From SAR86 cluster bacterium AG-349-I13 (GTDB taxonomy: Bacteria > Pseudomonadota > Gammaproteobacteria > Magnimaribacterales > TMED112), in NCBI GenBank assembly GCA_003278815.1, contig QCDB01000002.1:44735-108734 (forward strand): DNA of 64,000 nt, given 5' to 3'. The notes beneath the pieces are model-generated. The model saw only the letters and a program-made list of their open reading frames with translations, did not search any database and had not been told where the DNA came from. Shown here piece after piece: positions 1 to 8,268 of the stretch (position 1 is its first letter; every line of letters starts with the position of its first letter). Made by a program: the position numbers and the translations under genes.

Positions 1-1
1 G

Positions 2-1924
2 CCCGTCCCAATATTGGACGTGCCTCAGACCGTATCGATTATTACTGATGTTGATATTCGTAAGCAAGGTTTTAGAGAACTTGGTGATATCGTTAGATAT
101 ACTCCTGGTGTTAACACTTCACAAGGTGAGGGTCATAGAGATTCTGTTGTCTTCCGTGGTGTTAGGTCTACAGCTGATTTCTTTCAAGATGGTGTAAGAG
201 ACGATGTTCAATACTACAGATCTTTATATAACGTTGAACAAGTAGAAATTTTAAGAGGTCCAAATGCGCTTTTATTCGGTAGAGGTGGTACTGGTGGTAT
301 TATCAACAGAGTAACAAAGAAAGCTGTTGTAGGTGAAACTTTCACAGCTCACGATGTAGGTGTTGACTCATTTGGCGCTGCGGATATAGCAATAGATACA
401 AACTTTCAACTCGAAAGTGGTGCTGCTATTAGAATCAATTTACACAGCGATAGTTTAGCAAATCACAGAGATCACTACGATGGAAATAGAGTTGGTTTTA
501 ACCCAACAATGACATTAAAACTAAGCCCTGATACAACAGCTTATTTATCTTATGAATACGCTGATCATGAGAGATTTATTGATAGAGGAATACCAACTAT
601 AAATGGTAGCCCAGATGAATCCTTATCAGATATAGTTTTTGGTAACTCAGCTGCAAACGTTCAAACACTTGAGGCTACAATCATGAGAGCGCAAGTAGAA
701 CATACACTCTCAGAAACCAGTAAAGCTAATTTTAGTTTCACATCAAGTAGTTTTGAAAAGTTATATCAAAATATTTATGCTTCTGGATACGATGGAACTC
801 TCGTAACTATGGATGGTTATTACGATCCAACTGAAAGAGATAATACTATTATTTCAGCTAATTTAGTTAATGAATTATCTCTTGGTGGTGTTATTCATAC
901 TTTATTAATAGGTGCAGAGTTTATCCAAACCGACAATGAAAATTTAAGATATGATGCTAACTGGTCAACAACCAATGATGATAATGAAATATTCAACATT
1001 ACTAGACCTATGGACTTTACTGTCAATAGTGGTGGTGTAGCGACAGCGCTTGATTATGTATCCAAACTTAATCGTCAAACAGCATCTGATATCACAGTAA
1101 CTTCAATATTTATTCAAGATCAAATTGATTTGAGTGATAACTGGAAGTTGATGCTTGGTGGAAGATTAGATGATTTTGATATAACTGTTGATGATATTAA
1201 AAATGGTACGTCTGAATCAAGAAATGATAATACATTCTCGCCGAGGGCAGGAATTATTTATAAACCACAAGAGAATGTATCACTCTATTTAAGCTACAGC
1301 GAAAGTTTCTTGCCTAGATCTGGCGAACAGTTCAAATCGCTAAGTGCTACGTCTGCAAGATTAGATCCAGATGTATTTGAAAGCACAGAAGTCGGCATGA
1401 AAGTTGCTTTACCTAACGATATGTCTCTAACAGCTGCTTATTTTGACAGTGAACAAGTTAGAGCAGCACGTGATAATGATACTGGTGAGACTTCAGAAAT
1501 CAGAGGCTTAACTGTTGATGGTTTTGAAATAGAACTTAAAGGCAGAGTCAACGACGGTCTTAATTTAGCAATTGCTTATAGTGACTTGAGTGGAGAGACA
1601 AGTTCGGGTGGAATTCCAAGAGAAATTCCTGAACATACACTATCAGCATTTGCTTCTTGGGATGTAAACGAGAAGCTTTCTGTAGCATTAGGATTAACTC
1701 AACAGGGTGAATCTAAAATTAAAGATAATACGCCTGGCTTAGTGTTACCGGAATATACAAGAGTTGATCTTTCAGCTTATTACCAAATGGCTCCTAATCT
1801 AAGTTTACAAATGAATGTTGAAAACTTAATGGATGAATTATATTTTCCACATTCACACAGCACTCACCAAGCTAGTGTTGGTGAGAGTGTTAACACTAGA
1901 GTTTCACTGAGGTGGACTTACTAG
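2..1924 (+). CDS. TonB-dependent siderophore receptor, 5' end outside window
   Basis: The reading frame is open from the first bases of the window (residues PVPILDVPQTVS precede the first internal start codon), so the true start lies upstream and signal peptide and TonB box are missing. The plug domain is clear: LDVPQTVSIIT, then YTPGV, then FRGVRS, then VEILRGPNALLFGRGGTGG, which is the pattern of catecholate-type siderophore receptors (Fiu/FhuA-like TonB-siderophore family). The rest is a long beta-barrel ending in Arg-Trp-Thr-Tyr, an aromatic C-terminus as expected for outer-membrane barrel insertion. Function inferred: energy-dependent import of a ferric siderophore through the outer membrane. 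The substrate cannot be told from the sequence. The stop codon overlaps a consensus Shine-Dalgarno sequence that serves a tiny ORF just downstream. Confidence 0.93.
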   Translation, partial: PVPILDVPQTVSIITDVDIRKQGFRELGDIVRYTPGVNTSQGEGHRDSVVFRGVRSTADFFQDGVRDDVQYYRSLYNVEQVEILRGPNALLFGRGGTGGIINRVTKKAVVGETFTAHDVGVDSFGAADIAIDTNFQLESGAAIRINLHSDSLANHRDHYDGNRVGFNPTMTLKLSPDTTAYLSYEYADHERFIDRGIPTINGSPDESLSDIVFGNSAANVQTLEATIMRAQVEHTLSETSKANFSFTSSSFEKLYQNIYASGYDGTLVTMDGYYDPTERDNTIISANLVNELSLGGVIHTLLIGAEFIQTDNENLRYDANWSTTNDDNEIFNITRPMDFTVNSGGVATALDYVSKLNRQTASDITVTSIFIQDQIDLSDNWKLMLGGRLDDFDITVDDIKNGTSESRNDNTFSPRAGIIYKPQENVSLYLSYSESFLPRSGEQFKSLSATSARLDPDVFESTEVGMKVALPNDMSLTAAYFDSEQVRAARDNDTGETSEIRGLTVDGFEIELKGRVNDGLNLAIAYSDLSGETSSGGIPREIPEHTLSAFASWDVNEKLSVALGLTQQGESKIKDNTPGLVLPEYTRVDLSAYYQMAPNLSLQMNVENLMDELYFPHSHSTHQASVGESVNTRVSLRWTY

Positions 1925-1934
1925 GAGGGTTTAA

Positions 1935-1973
1935 ATGATCATACTTGATGTGTGTTGCAATCTACCAAGGTGA
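1935..1973 (+). CDS. possible 12-residue peptide with tandem cysteines
   Basis: An AGGAGG at 1923-1928, overlapping the receptor stop codon, sits six bases before an ATG that opens a 12-codon frame, MIILDVCCNLPR, closed by TGA. A full consensus Shine-Dalgarno is uncommon in this window, which is what makes the frame worth listing. The Cys-Cys codons (1953-1958) fall at the edge of the 5' arm of the first hairpin of the structured region that follows. It could be a leader peptide of an attenuator, a small peptide made with the receptor, or chance. No homologue is recognised. Confidence 0.3.
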   Translation: MIILDVCCNLPR

Positions 1974-2055
1974 AGCACACATCTAGATGATAAGAAGGTT
2001 TAGTGTAAGGCAAGGATAGTATGTGGAACAAAATTATCATATCCACCCTTGCAAC

Positions 2056-2175
2056 TTATGATGATTGAAAATTCTTTAATCTTGCCTGCACTAATTTTTT
2101 AAGTGATATTGAACGGTGTTTATAAACACAATAGCCTAGATCAATATCACTTTTAGATGATAACTTTCTGTTCAT
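2056..2175 (-). CDS. possible 39-residue basic protein
   Basis: Antisense to the hairpin region, an ATG preceded by AAAGG seven bases upstream opens 39 codons ending in TAA. The product is lysine/arginine rich, with a central stretch KHRSISLKKLVQARLKNF that could form a basic amphipathic helix. It competes with the structured-RNA reading: the 12-base inverted repeat and the inner palindrome lie inside its codons 11-28. No family recognised; kept as an alternative, low confidence. Confidence 0.25.
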   Translation of the reverse strand: MNRKLSSKSDIDLGYCVYKHRSISLKKLVQARLKNFQSS

Positions 2176-2210
2176 ATTTTTACCTTTCTATAGAAAGTTA
2201 GTCATCGATT

Positions 2211-2238
2211 AACCCCTTAGAAATAAGGGGTTTTTTTT
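2211..2238 (+). terminator. Rho-independent terminator
   Basis: AACCCCTTA, a three-base loop, TAAGGGG and eight T in a row. It is directional for plus-strand transcription coming from the siderophore receptor or the structured region. It is one of only two convincing intrinsic terminators in the window; both lie downstream of a TonB receptor gene. Confidence 0.88.
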
Positions 2239-2264
2239 ATGCCAAAAAATATTAGACTGAAGAT

Positions 2265-2702
2265 ATGAAACTATCTTTTCCTCCGGTTATTACTTTAGCT
2301 TGTCTTGGTATGCAGTTCATTTTGTATATGATGTTGCCTTTAGAAGTAAATTTAAGTTTGCTATTAGGTTTAATTTTACTCATTGGTTCAATGGCATTGA
2401 TTGTTATGGCTTTTAAAGAGTTACAAAATTATCAAACAACTTATATACCTGATGGTGAACCAGAAAAGCTTGTTAAAACCGGACCATTTAAATTAACGAG
2501 GAACCCAATTTATCTAGGAATGTTTGGCATATTGATTGCTTCGTCATTTTTAATGCAGTCTATTTCAGCCATGTTAATACCTATTCTTTTTTTATCCATA
2601 ATAGAAAATACATGGATTCCGTATGAAGAGGAAAAGCTCAAAGAGAAGTTCCCAGATGAATGGGAAGAATACATATCTTCAACAAAAAGATGGTTATGGT
2701 GA
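2265..2702 (+). CDS. isoprenylcysteine carboxylmethyltransferase-like membrane methyltransferase
   Basis: A 145-residue integral membrane protein with about four hydrophobic segments. The SAM-binding C-terminal signature is present: GPFKLTRNPIYLGM (the RNPxY motif), then a membrane segment, then IPYEEEKLKEKFPDEWEEY, the EExxLxxxFGxxYxxY-like motif of the ICMT/phospholipid methyltransferase superfamily. Bacterial members are small like this one and mostly of unknown substrate; protein prenylation is not expected in this organism, so a lipid or small-molecule substrate is more likely. It ends convergently with glpK, overlapping it by nine bases, and starts 27 bases after a terminator, so it probably has its own promoter (a weak TATTAG lies at 2250-2255). 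Confidence 0.82.
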   Translation: MKLSFPPVITLACLGMQFILYMMLPLEVNLSLLLGLILLIGSMALIVMAFKELQNYQTTYIPDGEPEKLVKTGPFKLTRNPIYLGMFGILIASSFLMQSISAMLIPILFLSIIENTWIPYEEEKLKEKFPDEWEEYISSTKRWLW

Positions 2703-4139
2703 AAGTAGTTTAAGTATAATTTCTTTCCATTTTTTATAATCTTTTGACATTAACGAATGTGCATCCGCATCAGGATAAACAGAAACTCTTTTTTGCTCAG
2801 ATATAAGATTTAAATTGAATGTCTTGCTTGCTATTCCGGCGAGAATAGCTACTCCTCTTGCTGTCGACTCAGTATTTTCTGGTACTGAAACTTCAATGTT
2901 AAGTAAATTTGCTACTTGTTTAACGAATGTCTTATTCGCTGTCATACCACCGTCAACATTTAATGATTTAACTTCAATGCCTGAGCGTGTTAAACAATCA
3001 ATAATATCTTTAGTTTGATATGTAATAGAATTAAAGGCTGCATTAATTAAGTCAGGTCTAGATGTATCTCTTGTAATGCCGTGAAAGCTTGCTCTTATAT
3101 CTGAATCCCAATAAGGTGCACCTAAGCCTGTAAAAGCCGGCACAAACAAAACATTATTTGCGTTGCCATTCTCATTTAAATAAGGTTCAGACTGATCACT
3201 AGTTTCAAAAAATTGTAGATTATCTCTTAACCATTGAACTGTTGTACCAGAAGCGTAAATACTTCCTTCTATTGCGTAGTAAATTGCTCCATTCAATGAG
3301 AATCCAATAGTACTTAACAACCCATCATCAGAAATTACAGGTTCCTCACCCACATTAACCATTACAAAGCAGCCTGTACCATAAGTACTTTTTAATTGAC
3401 CTTTTTCGAGACATCCTTGACCAAAAAGTGCAGCTTGTTGATCACCTAAAACTGCATGAATAGATATATTTTCAAACTTTTCAATTGTGCCAAAATTTGA
3501 ATCTGAATGTACCACTTCTGGTAACAGAGAACTTGGAATATCAAATAATTTAAGTAAATCCTTATCCCAACTTAGGGAGTTGATATTAAAAAGCATAGTT
3601 CGCGATGCATTAGTAATATCGGTTTTGAAGATTTTTCCCTCGGATAATCTGTACATGAGATAAGTATCTACAGTGCCAAAACATAATTCTCCTGCTTCAG
3701 CTCTATTTCGTACACCATTAACGTTATCAAGAATCCATTTAATTTTCGTTGCAGAAAAATAAGAATCAATCAAGAGCCCTGTTTTTTGTTTAATTAAAGA
3801 TTGATTAGTTTTTGTAGCAATTTCATTACAATAAGCTGAAGTCCTTCTATCTTGCCAAACAATAGCGTTATATACAGGCTTTAGAGTGTTCTTATCCCAG
3901 ATAATAGTTGTTTCTCTTTGGTTTGTTATGCCACCAAATTCGACATTGGTTAAATCAAGTTGATTTAATGTGTTTGTTACAGATTTGTATAAATCTTCTG
4001 GATCAATTTCAACCCAACCATCATTCGGAAAAATTAATGGGTATTCTTCTTGAGCAATTTGTTCAATATCTCCATTAATATCGAAAATTATGCTTCTTGA
4101 ACTTGTAGTACCTTGGTCAATTGTTAAAATTTTACTCAT
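2694..4139 (-). CDS. glpK: glycerol kinase
   Basis: FGGY-family kinase, 481 residues (E. coli GlpK is about 500). It phosphorylates glycerol to sn-glycerol-3-phosphate with ATP in the cytoplasm. The N-terminal phosphate loop DQGTTSSR (residues 8-15), the substrate segment GGITNQRETT and WQDRRT, and the C-terminal NVDGGMTANK adenosine-site motif are all visible. No glycerol facilitator, glpD or regulator lies next to it, so it appears to be a stand-alone gene. Its ATG (4137-4139) abuts the ATG of the divergent lipoprotein gene with no base between, so its promoter (a TAGAAT at 4155-4160 on the minus strand is a candidate) must lie inside that gene. Confidence 0.95.
   Translation of the reverse strand: MSKILTIDQGTTSSRSIIFDINGDIEQIAQEEYPLIFPNDGWVEIDPEDLYKSVTNTLNQLDLTNVEFGGITNQRETTIIWDKNTLKPVYNAIVWQDRRTSAYCNEIATKTNQSLIKQKTGLLIDSYFSATKIKWILDNVNGVRNRAEAGELCFGTVDTYLMYRLSEGKIFKTDITNASRTMLFNINSLSWDKDLLKLFDIPSSLLPEVVHSDSNFGTIEKFENISIHAVLGDQQAALFGQGCLEKGQLKSTYGTGCFVMVNVGEEPVISDDGLLSTIGFSLNGAIYYAIEGSIYASGTTVQWLRDNLQFFETSDQSEPYLNENGNANNVLFVPAFTGLGAPYWDSDIRASFHGITRDTSRPDLINAAFNSITYQTKDIIDCLTRSGIEVKSLNVDGGMTANKTFVKQVANLLNIEVSVPENTESTARGVAILAGIASKTFNLNLISEQKRVSVYPDADAHSLMSKDYKKWKEIILKLLSP
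4125..4130 (+). promoter_or_regulatory. -10 box of the 4140 lipoprotein gene
   Basis: TAAAAT nine bases before the ATG, inside the 5' end of glpK. A transcript starting at the usual distance from it would have no more than a few leader bases. A weak TTGTAG lies 16 bases upstream as a possible -35. Confidence 0.45.
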
Positions 4140-4397
4140 ATGAAACTAAAAAATATTCTAACCTTTTTATTCTCACTTTTTATATTCTTAGGTTGTTCTT
4201 CTACAGAGAAAGCAGAAATTCTTGAAGAGAGAAAAAAGAAATTAGATTCTTTGAATGAGGAATGTGACTTTGCAACCATCGAGAATAGTTTTCCCGAAGA
4301 TATCTATATTTGCTACAAATCACCTACCAGGATAAAAGACAAAAAACCTGATGTGGAAATTGAAGAGACGGAAGAAAGTGACGAAGAAACAGAATAG
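4140..4397 (+). CDS. small lipoprotein of unknown function
   Basis: 85 residues. The N-terminus is a lipoprotein signal: MKLKN, a hydrophobic run, and the lipobox LGC with the lipidated cysteine at residue 19. A charged helical stretch follows (EILEERKKKLDSLNEE), then two cysteines and a strongly acidic tail rich in Glu and Asp. No domain is recognised. The start codon touches the glpK start codon on the other strand. The tail overlaps the next gene, so the lipoprotein, glutaredoxin and exonuclease I genes probably form one transcript. Confidence 0.7.
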   Translation: MKLKNILTFLFSLFIFLGCSSTEKAEILEERKKKLDSLNEECDFATIENSFPEDIYICYKSPTRIKDKKPDVEIEETEESDEETE

Positions 4398-4632
4398 CTC
4401 ATTAATTTATACAGTTTACTCCAAAAAAAATTGTTCCTTTTGTGACAGAGCAGTAGTACTTTTGGAGGACCTTAATCTTCAAGTAGTCGTAAAAAAAATT
4501 GATGAAGATATTACGCATTTTACAGAAATGCGGGAAAAAGCACCCTCAATGAGGACTATGCCAGTTATTTTTAAGAATAATCAATTAATTGGTGGTTACT
4601 CCGATTTAATTGACTCACTTAAACATGAATAA
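4351..4632 (+). CDS. glutaredoxin family protein
   Basis: About 93 residues with the glutaredoxin fold: beta strand YTVYSKKNCSFC, active site Cys-Ser-Phe-Cys in the place of CPYC, then the cis-proline segment TMPVIF and the GGYSDL glutathione-contact motif. It would reduce disulfides or glutathione mixed disulfides in the cytoplasm. The ATG at 4351 overlaps the lipoprotein's acidic tail by 47 bases and adds nine basic residues not expected in the family; a GTG at 4378 gives a more typical N-terminus and a 20-base overlap, and may be the true start. The stop overlaps the exonuclease start by eight bases, implying translational coupling. Confidence 0.85.
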   Translation: MWKLKRRKKVTKKQNSSLIYTVYSKKNCSFCDRAVVLLEDLNLQVVVKKIDEDITHFTEMREKAPSMRTMPVIFKNNQLIGGYSDLIDSLKHE

Positions 4633-6016
4633 CTTTATTTTTTATGACACAGAAACTTCTGGTGTAAAAGAATTAGATTTCATCCAAGTAATTCAATTTG
4701 CAGCAATTCAAGTAAACGATAATTTTGAAAATATTAATACATTTAACGAACTGTGTAGTCCGCTTCCATGGACTTTGGTCTCTCCTAAAGCGTTATTAGT
4801 AAATAAGAAAAGTGAAATATTCCAAACAGATAAAACTCACTATGAATTAATTAAACAAATTCACACTACCTGGATACAGTGGACAAATCAGTTTCCAGCA
4901 ATTTTTGTGACATATAACGGGATGAGATTCGATGAGGAAGTTATGAGAAGACAGTTTTATTGGAATTTATTTGACCCTTATTTTACTAATACAAATGGCA
5001 ACACAAGATTAGATCTATATTTGAAAATGCAGGTAATTGCGCATTTTTACAATCAAACCTTTTCAATTCCTGAAGTAAATAATCAAATATCTTTGAAATT
5101 GGAGGATATTGTATCCAATTTTTCTATTGATACTGAAAATGCTCATGATGCATTAGCAGATTGCGTGTTTCTAATTGAATTAATCAAGCTTATTGCTGAT
5201 AAGCTTCCAAATTTCTATAAAGAAATTTTAAGCACAGTTTCAAAAGATGGTTATCTAAAAAATCTACAATCTAATCCAGTTCACTTTAATTGTTATTTCA
5301 TACCTAGAACTAAATCCACCAAAGCTTATCCTTTCACTCCGCTTGTAACTCAGTATAGTCAAAATAAATATATACCTATCTTTGATTTATCAAATGATCC
5401 TGAAGACTATTTTGATTTGAGTTATACAGAATTAGAGCAACTAATTGATAAAAAAAAGAATAGCCCCTTTAAAAGACTTGCAATAAATAAAACACAACCA
5501 ACGATTAGTTTATCTACATTAATTCAAGATAACTTAAATGTAGAGGACAATGATCTACTAATAGAAAAGGCAAATAAAATTAAAGCTAATGAAAATTTTT
5601 GTGAAAAAGTTATAGATATATACAACAATTTTGAATTTCATAATACTCAAAAATTAAATATTGAAGAACAAATTTATTCAGAGGGCTTTCCTTCTTCTAT
5701 TGAAAAAGACAGATTTACTCAATTTCATAATGCTCAAACCTATCAACAAAGAATGAACATCATAAATTCTTTTGAGGATAGTAGACATAAGGAATTTGCT
5801 CTCCGAATCTGTGCCCAGCAACATAGCGAAGAAGTGGATAAAAATCTTTTACTTTCTTTGAAAGAATTAATTCGATCAAGGTTTAACGACGATGGTCCTT
5901 GGCCAAATTCTCTGCAGAATTTAGAGGAAGGTAAAAGTTTATTGCTGGAGGCAAACAATAAGCATGATAAAGAATTAATAAATCTTGCAATTAATTCTAT
6001 TAAAAAGAGTCTATAA
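4625..6016 (+). CDS. sbcB: exodeoxyribonuclease I
   Basis: 463 residues from this ATG (E. coli ExoI 475). A 3'-5' single-strand DNA exonuclease used in recombination and mismatch repair. The DEDDh nuclease signatures are present: FYDTETSG at residues 6-13 (Asp8 and Glu10), the ExoII segment TYNGMRFDEEVMRRQF, and ExoIII with NAHDALADC (His and Asp). The C-terminal part has the family's SH3-like and helical region (for example NKTQPTISL). A TTG 15 bases upstream is possible, but the ATG at 4625 gives the family-typical MNNFIFYDTE beginning and an eight-base overlap with the glutaredoxin stop. Confidence 0.93.
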   Translation: MNNFIFYDTETSGVKELDFIQVIQFAAIQVNDNFENINTFNELCSPLPWTLVSPKALLVNKKSEIFQTDKTHYELIKQIHTTWIQWTNQFPAIFVTYNGMRFDEEVMRRQFYWNLFDPYFTNTNGNTRLDLYLKMQVIAHFYNQTFSIPEVNNQISLKLEDIVSNFSIDTENAHDALADCVFLIELIKLIADKLPNFYKEILSTVSKDGYLKNLQSNPVHFNCYFIPRTKSTKAYPFTPLVTQYSQNKYIPIFDLSNDPEDYFDLSYTELEQLIDKKKNSPFKRLAINKTQPTISLSTLIQDNLNVEDNDLLIEKANKIKANENFCEKVIDIYNNFEFHNTQKLNIEEQIYSEGFPSSIEKDRFTQFHNAQTYQQRMNIINSFEDSRHKEFALRICAQQHSEEVDKNLLLSLKELIRSRFNDDGPWPNSLQNLEEGKSLLLEANNKHDKELINLAINSIKKSL

Positions 6017-6080
6017 CCATATAAATGATTAATAAGTGTATTTTTTTATATATACTTAAGCATGATTTTTAGGGGTTAAA

Positions 6081-8228
6081 TTGAATAGGTCAGTTCTGAT
6101 ATTATTAGTTTCATTTTTTTCATTCGCTGAAATAAAATTCGATGGATTGGTTGATGACTCTGAGTGGTCTGATGCTGAAGTTTACGATTTACCATTTGAA
6201 ATTTCTCCTTCATACAATACTGATGCTGAACACGAAACTTTTGTATATATTAAAAATGATGCCTCCAATCTATATGTTGCGTTTAAAGCACTTGGTAACA
6301 AAAATTTTATTAGAGCAGGGGTAAGAGCTCGTGATGGCATTAATTGGCTCGATGATCAAGTTGCTGTTGGCATAGATACATTTGGTGATGGAAGGTATTA
6401 CATAAGGTTTAGTGCAAACCCTCTCGGTAGTATTGGAGATAATAAAGTTGATAACAAAGACGACTTCGACGGATCCTACAATGTGGAGTTTGACGCTAAA
6501 GCTCAGATAACAGATGAGGGTTATGAGGTGGAGTTTGTAATTCCTTTTTCTTCGTTAAATTTTCCAGATACTCAAAACCAAAAATGGACCCTTATGTTGT
6601 CAAGAAAGTTGTACAACAAAGGTACTGAAGCTAGGTATATGAATTATAAAAAGATTGATGGCGCTGGATGTATTATTTGTCAGTCAAACGAATTTTATGC
6701 AATAGATAATATTGTTAAGAAAAATAAAAAAAGATTAATTCCTTCATTCACTGCAAACTCCATCAGAGAAAGAAATGAAGAAGGTAATATGAATGAAGAA
6801 CCAATTGAATCAGAACTTACACTTGGTGGTGTATATGAGTTTGATGGTAATAATTTTGAATTTTCATTAAACCCAGATTTTTCTCAAGTTGAGGCTGATC
6901 AAAGTAAAATCGATGTAAACTCAACTACAGCTTTAAGATTTGATGAGAAGAGGATATTTTTTAATGAAGGGAAAGACTTTTTATCTTCAGATCTAGGAAC
7001 AGTTTATACAAGATCAATTAATGACCCTGAATATGCAATTAAGTTGTACAACAGAGGTGAAAAGCATAGTTATTATTTTTTGGATGCTGAGGATGCAAAT
7101 ACACCCATAATTGTCCCAGGATATCAAAGATCATACAGTGGCTTACTCGGTAAAAGTCGTGCCAATATTTTTAGCTATAACTACAACATTGAAAGAGGCC
7201 AAAATATTGGATTCCTTGCCACTAACAGAGATTTCGAGGAAGGTGGTAATAGTGCCCTTTATAGCTTAAAAGGAAATTTTTTGTTCAATGAAGTTTACAG
7301 AGCACAATTTGAGGTTGTATCAACAGACATGGATGAGCCAATTAGTGATGTAATCAACACTTCAAATGTATCAAAGGAACATACTTACAATTTAGATGGA
7401 GAGTCATTTAGTGGTTATGGGGGCGCTTATGGTATTTCTAGAGAGACTGAAAATTGGTCTTCAAGATATTATTTTGCCACAAAATCTCCGAACTATAGGA
7501 GTGATTTAGGTTTTACAACAGAGAATGACTGGAAAAAACACTCCCTTTCGCATAAATATAAATATCGTTCAGATGGAGTAATAAGATCAGGAAATATTGA
7601 GATTAGAAAGGATCTTATGACTGATTATGATGGAATAATAATTGACCAAGAAACAGTTTTATCATTTAGAGCAGAATTAGAAAATCAATTAAACTTTGAT
7701 GCTTCTTGGGACAATTCCCACAAAGCTTCATTTGAAGGAATTTCTTTCAAAAACATCAAAGATTACAATATAGGAATTAGTTATAGTCCTTCTTCAAAAT
7801 TTTGGATGAGATTCGGATATGACTGGGGTGAGAGAATAGCTAGAAATATTGATTCCCCTGAAATAGGAGATAGGAGAGATTATTCGTTTAATTCAAGTTT
7901 CCAATTAACCGATCAATTTAGATTGTCTTACAGATACAGAAAAAACCAACTTACCAACAAACTTACTAACGAAGATTATTTCTCTGGATATATAACTTCT
8001 TTAAGAGGCACCTACCAATTCGATAAGAATTCATTTTTTAAATTAGTGCATGAATACAATAACTTTAATGAGGATTCTTATACTCAAGCACTATTCCAAT
8101 GGCAACCAGATTCAGCCACAATCTTTTACTTTGGAGGCACTGTAAATCAGGAGGATATTGAAGGGACCTGGGAAGTAGAGGGCAGCCAAATATATATGAA
8201 ACTGCAATACTTGTTCAATTTTGATTAA
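6081..8228 (+). CDS. DUF5916 outer-membrane protein with CBM9-like N-terminal domain
   Basis: 715 residues with a short signal peptide (NRSVLILLVSFFSFA). Residues about 20-200 resemble the carbohydrate-binding family 9-like domain (FDGLVDDSEWSDA; YIKNDASNLYVAF; a VEFVIPFSSLNF segment). The family hallmark follows near residue 270: NPDFSQVEADQSKIDVN and then FDEKRIFFNEGKDFL. The remaining ~400 residues are a repetitive amphipathic beta-strand barrel. Such proteins sit in the outer membrane; their cargo is not known. The start is TTG, chosen because an AGGGG lies six to nine bases upstream and the signal peptide begins there. The gene stands alone with about 60 non-coding bases before it. Confidence 0.82.
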   Translation: MNRSVLILLVSFFSFAEIKFDGLVDDSEWSDAEVYDLPFEISPSYNTDAEHETFVYIKNDASNLYVAFKALGNKNFIRAGVRARDGINWLDDQVAVGIDTFGDGRYYIRFSANPLGSIGDNKVDNKDDFDGSYNVEFDAKAQITDEGYEVEFVIPFSSLNFPDTQNQKWTLMLSRKLYNKGTEARYMNYKKIDGAGCIICQSNEFYAIDNIVKKNKKRLIPSFTANSIRERNEEGNMNEEPIESELTLGGVYEFDGNNFEFSLNPDFSQVEADQSKIDVNSTTALRFDEKRIFFNEGKDFLSSDLGTVYTRSINDPEYAIKLYNRGEKHSYYFLDAEDANTPIIVPGYQRSYSGLLGKSRANIFSYNYNIERGQNIGFLATNRDFEEGGNSALYSLKGNFLFNEVYRAQFEVVSTDMDEPISDVINTSNVSKEHTYNLDGESFSGYGGAYGISRETENWSSRYYFATKSPNYRSDLGFTTENDWKKHSLSHKYKYRSDGVIRSGNIEIRKDLMTDYDGIIIDQETVLSFRAELENQLNFDASWDNSHKASFEGISFKNIKDYNIGISYSPSSKFWMRFGYDWGERIARNIDSPEIGDRRDYSFNSSFQLTDQFRLSYRYRKNQLTNKLTNEDYFSGYITSLRGTYQFDKNSFFKLVHEYNNFNEDSYTQALFQWQPDSATIFYFGGTVNQEDIEGTWEVEGSQIYMKLQYLFNFD

Positions 8229-8268
8229 ATTTGAATGTTTGATTAAAATACACAAAGGGTAAAAACTT

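Larger units (their letters stand above)
1947..2238 (+). ncRNA. candidate structured RNA, five consecutive hairpins plus terminator
   Basis: The longest gap between clear genes holds a near-continuous series of inverted repeats: GATGTGTG 1947-1954 with CACACATC 1976-1983; TTAGTG-AGGCAAG 2000-2014 with CTTGCCTGCACTAA 2081-2094 (one internal mismatch/bulge); AAGTGATATTGA 2101-2112 with TCAATATCACTT 2141-2152, enclosing the perfect palindrome GTGTTTATAAACAC 2116-2129; GATGATAACTTTCT 2156-2169 with AGAAAGTTAGTCATC 2192-2206 (one bulge); and a terminator hairpin at 2211-2230 followed by eight T. The T tract fixes the RNA direction as plus. I find no match to the conserved cores of RNase P, tmRNA, 6S, SRP RNA or a cobalamin riboswitch. 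It could be the receptor's 3' UTR, a small RNA released from it, or a long leader of the methyltransferase gene 27 bases on. Confidence 0.45.

Noticed and set aside
1925..2238. RNase P RNA, tmRNA, 6S RNA, SRP RNA or a cobalamin riboswitch in the structured gap
   Set aside because: None of their conserved core words (for example GAGGAAAGUC of RNase P, the tmRNA acceptor ends, the SRP GGAAGnAGC loop) is present.
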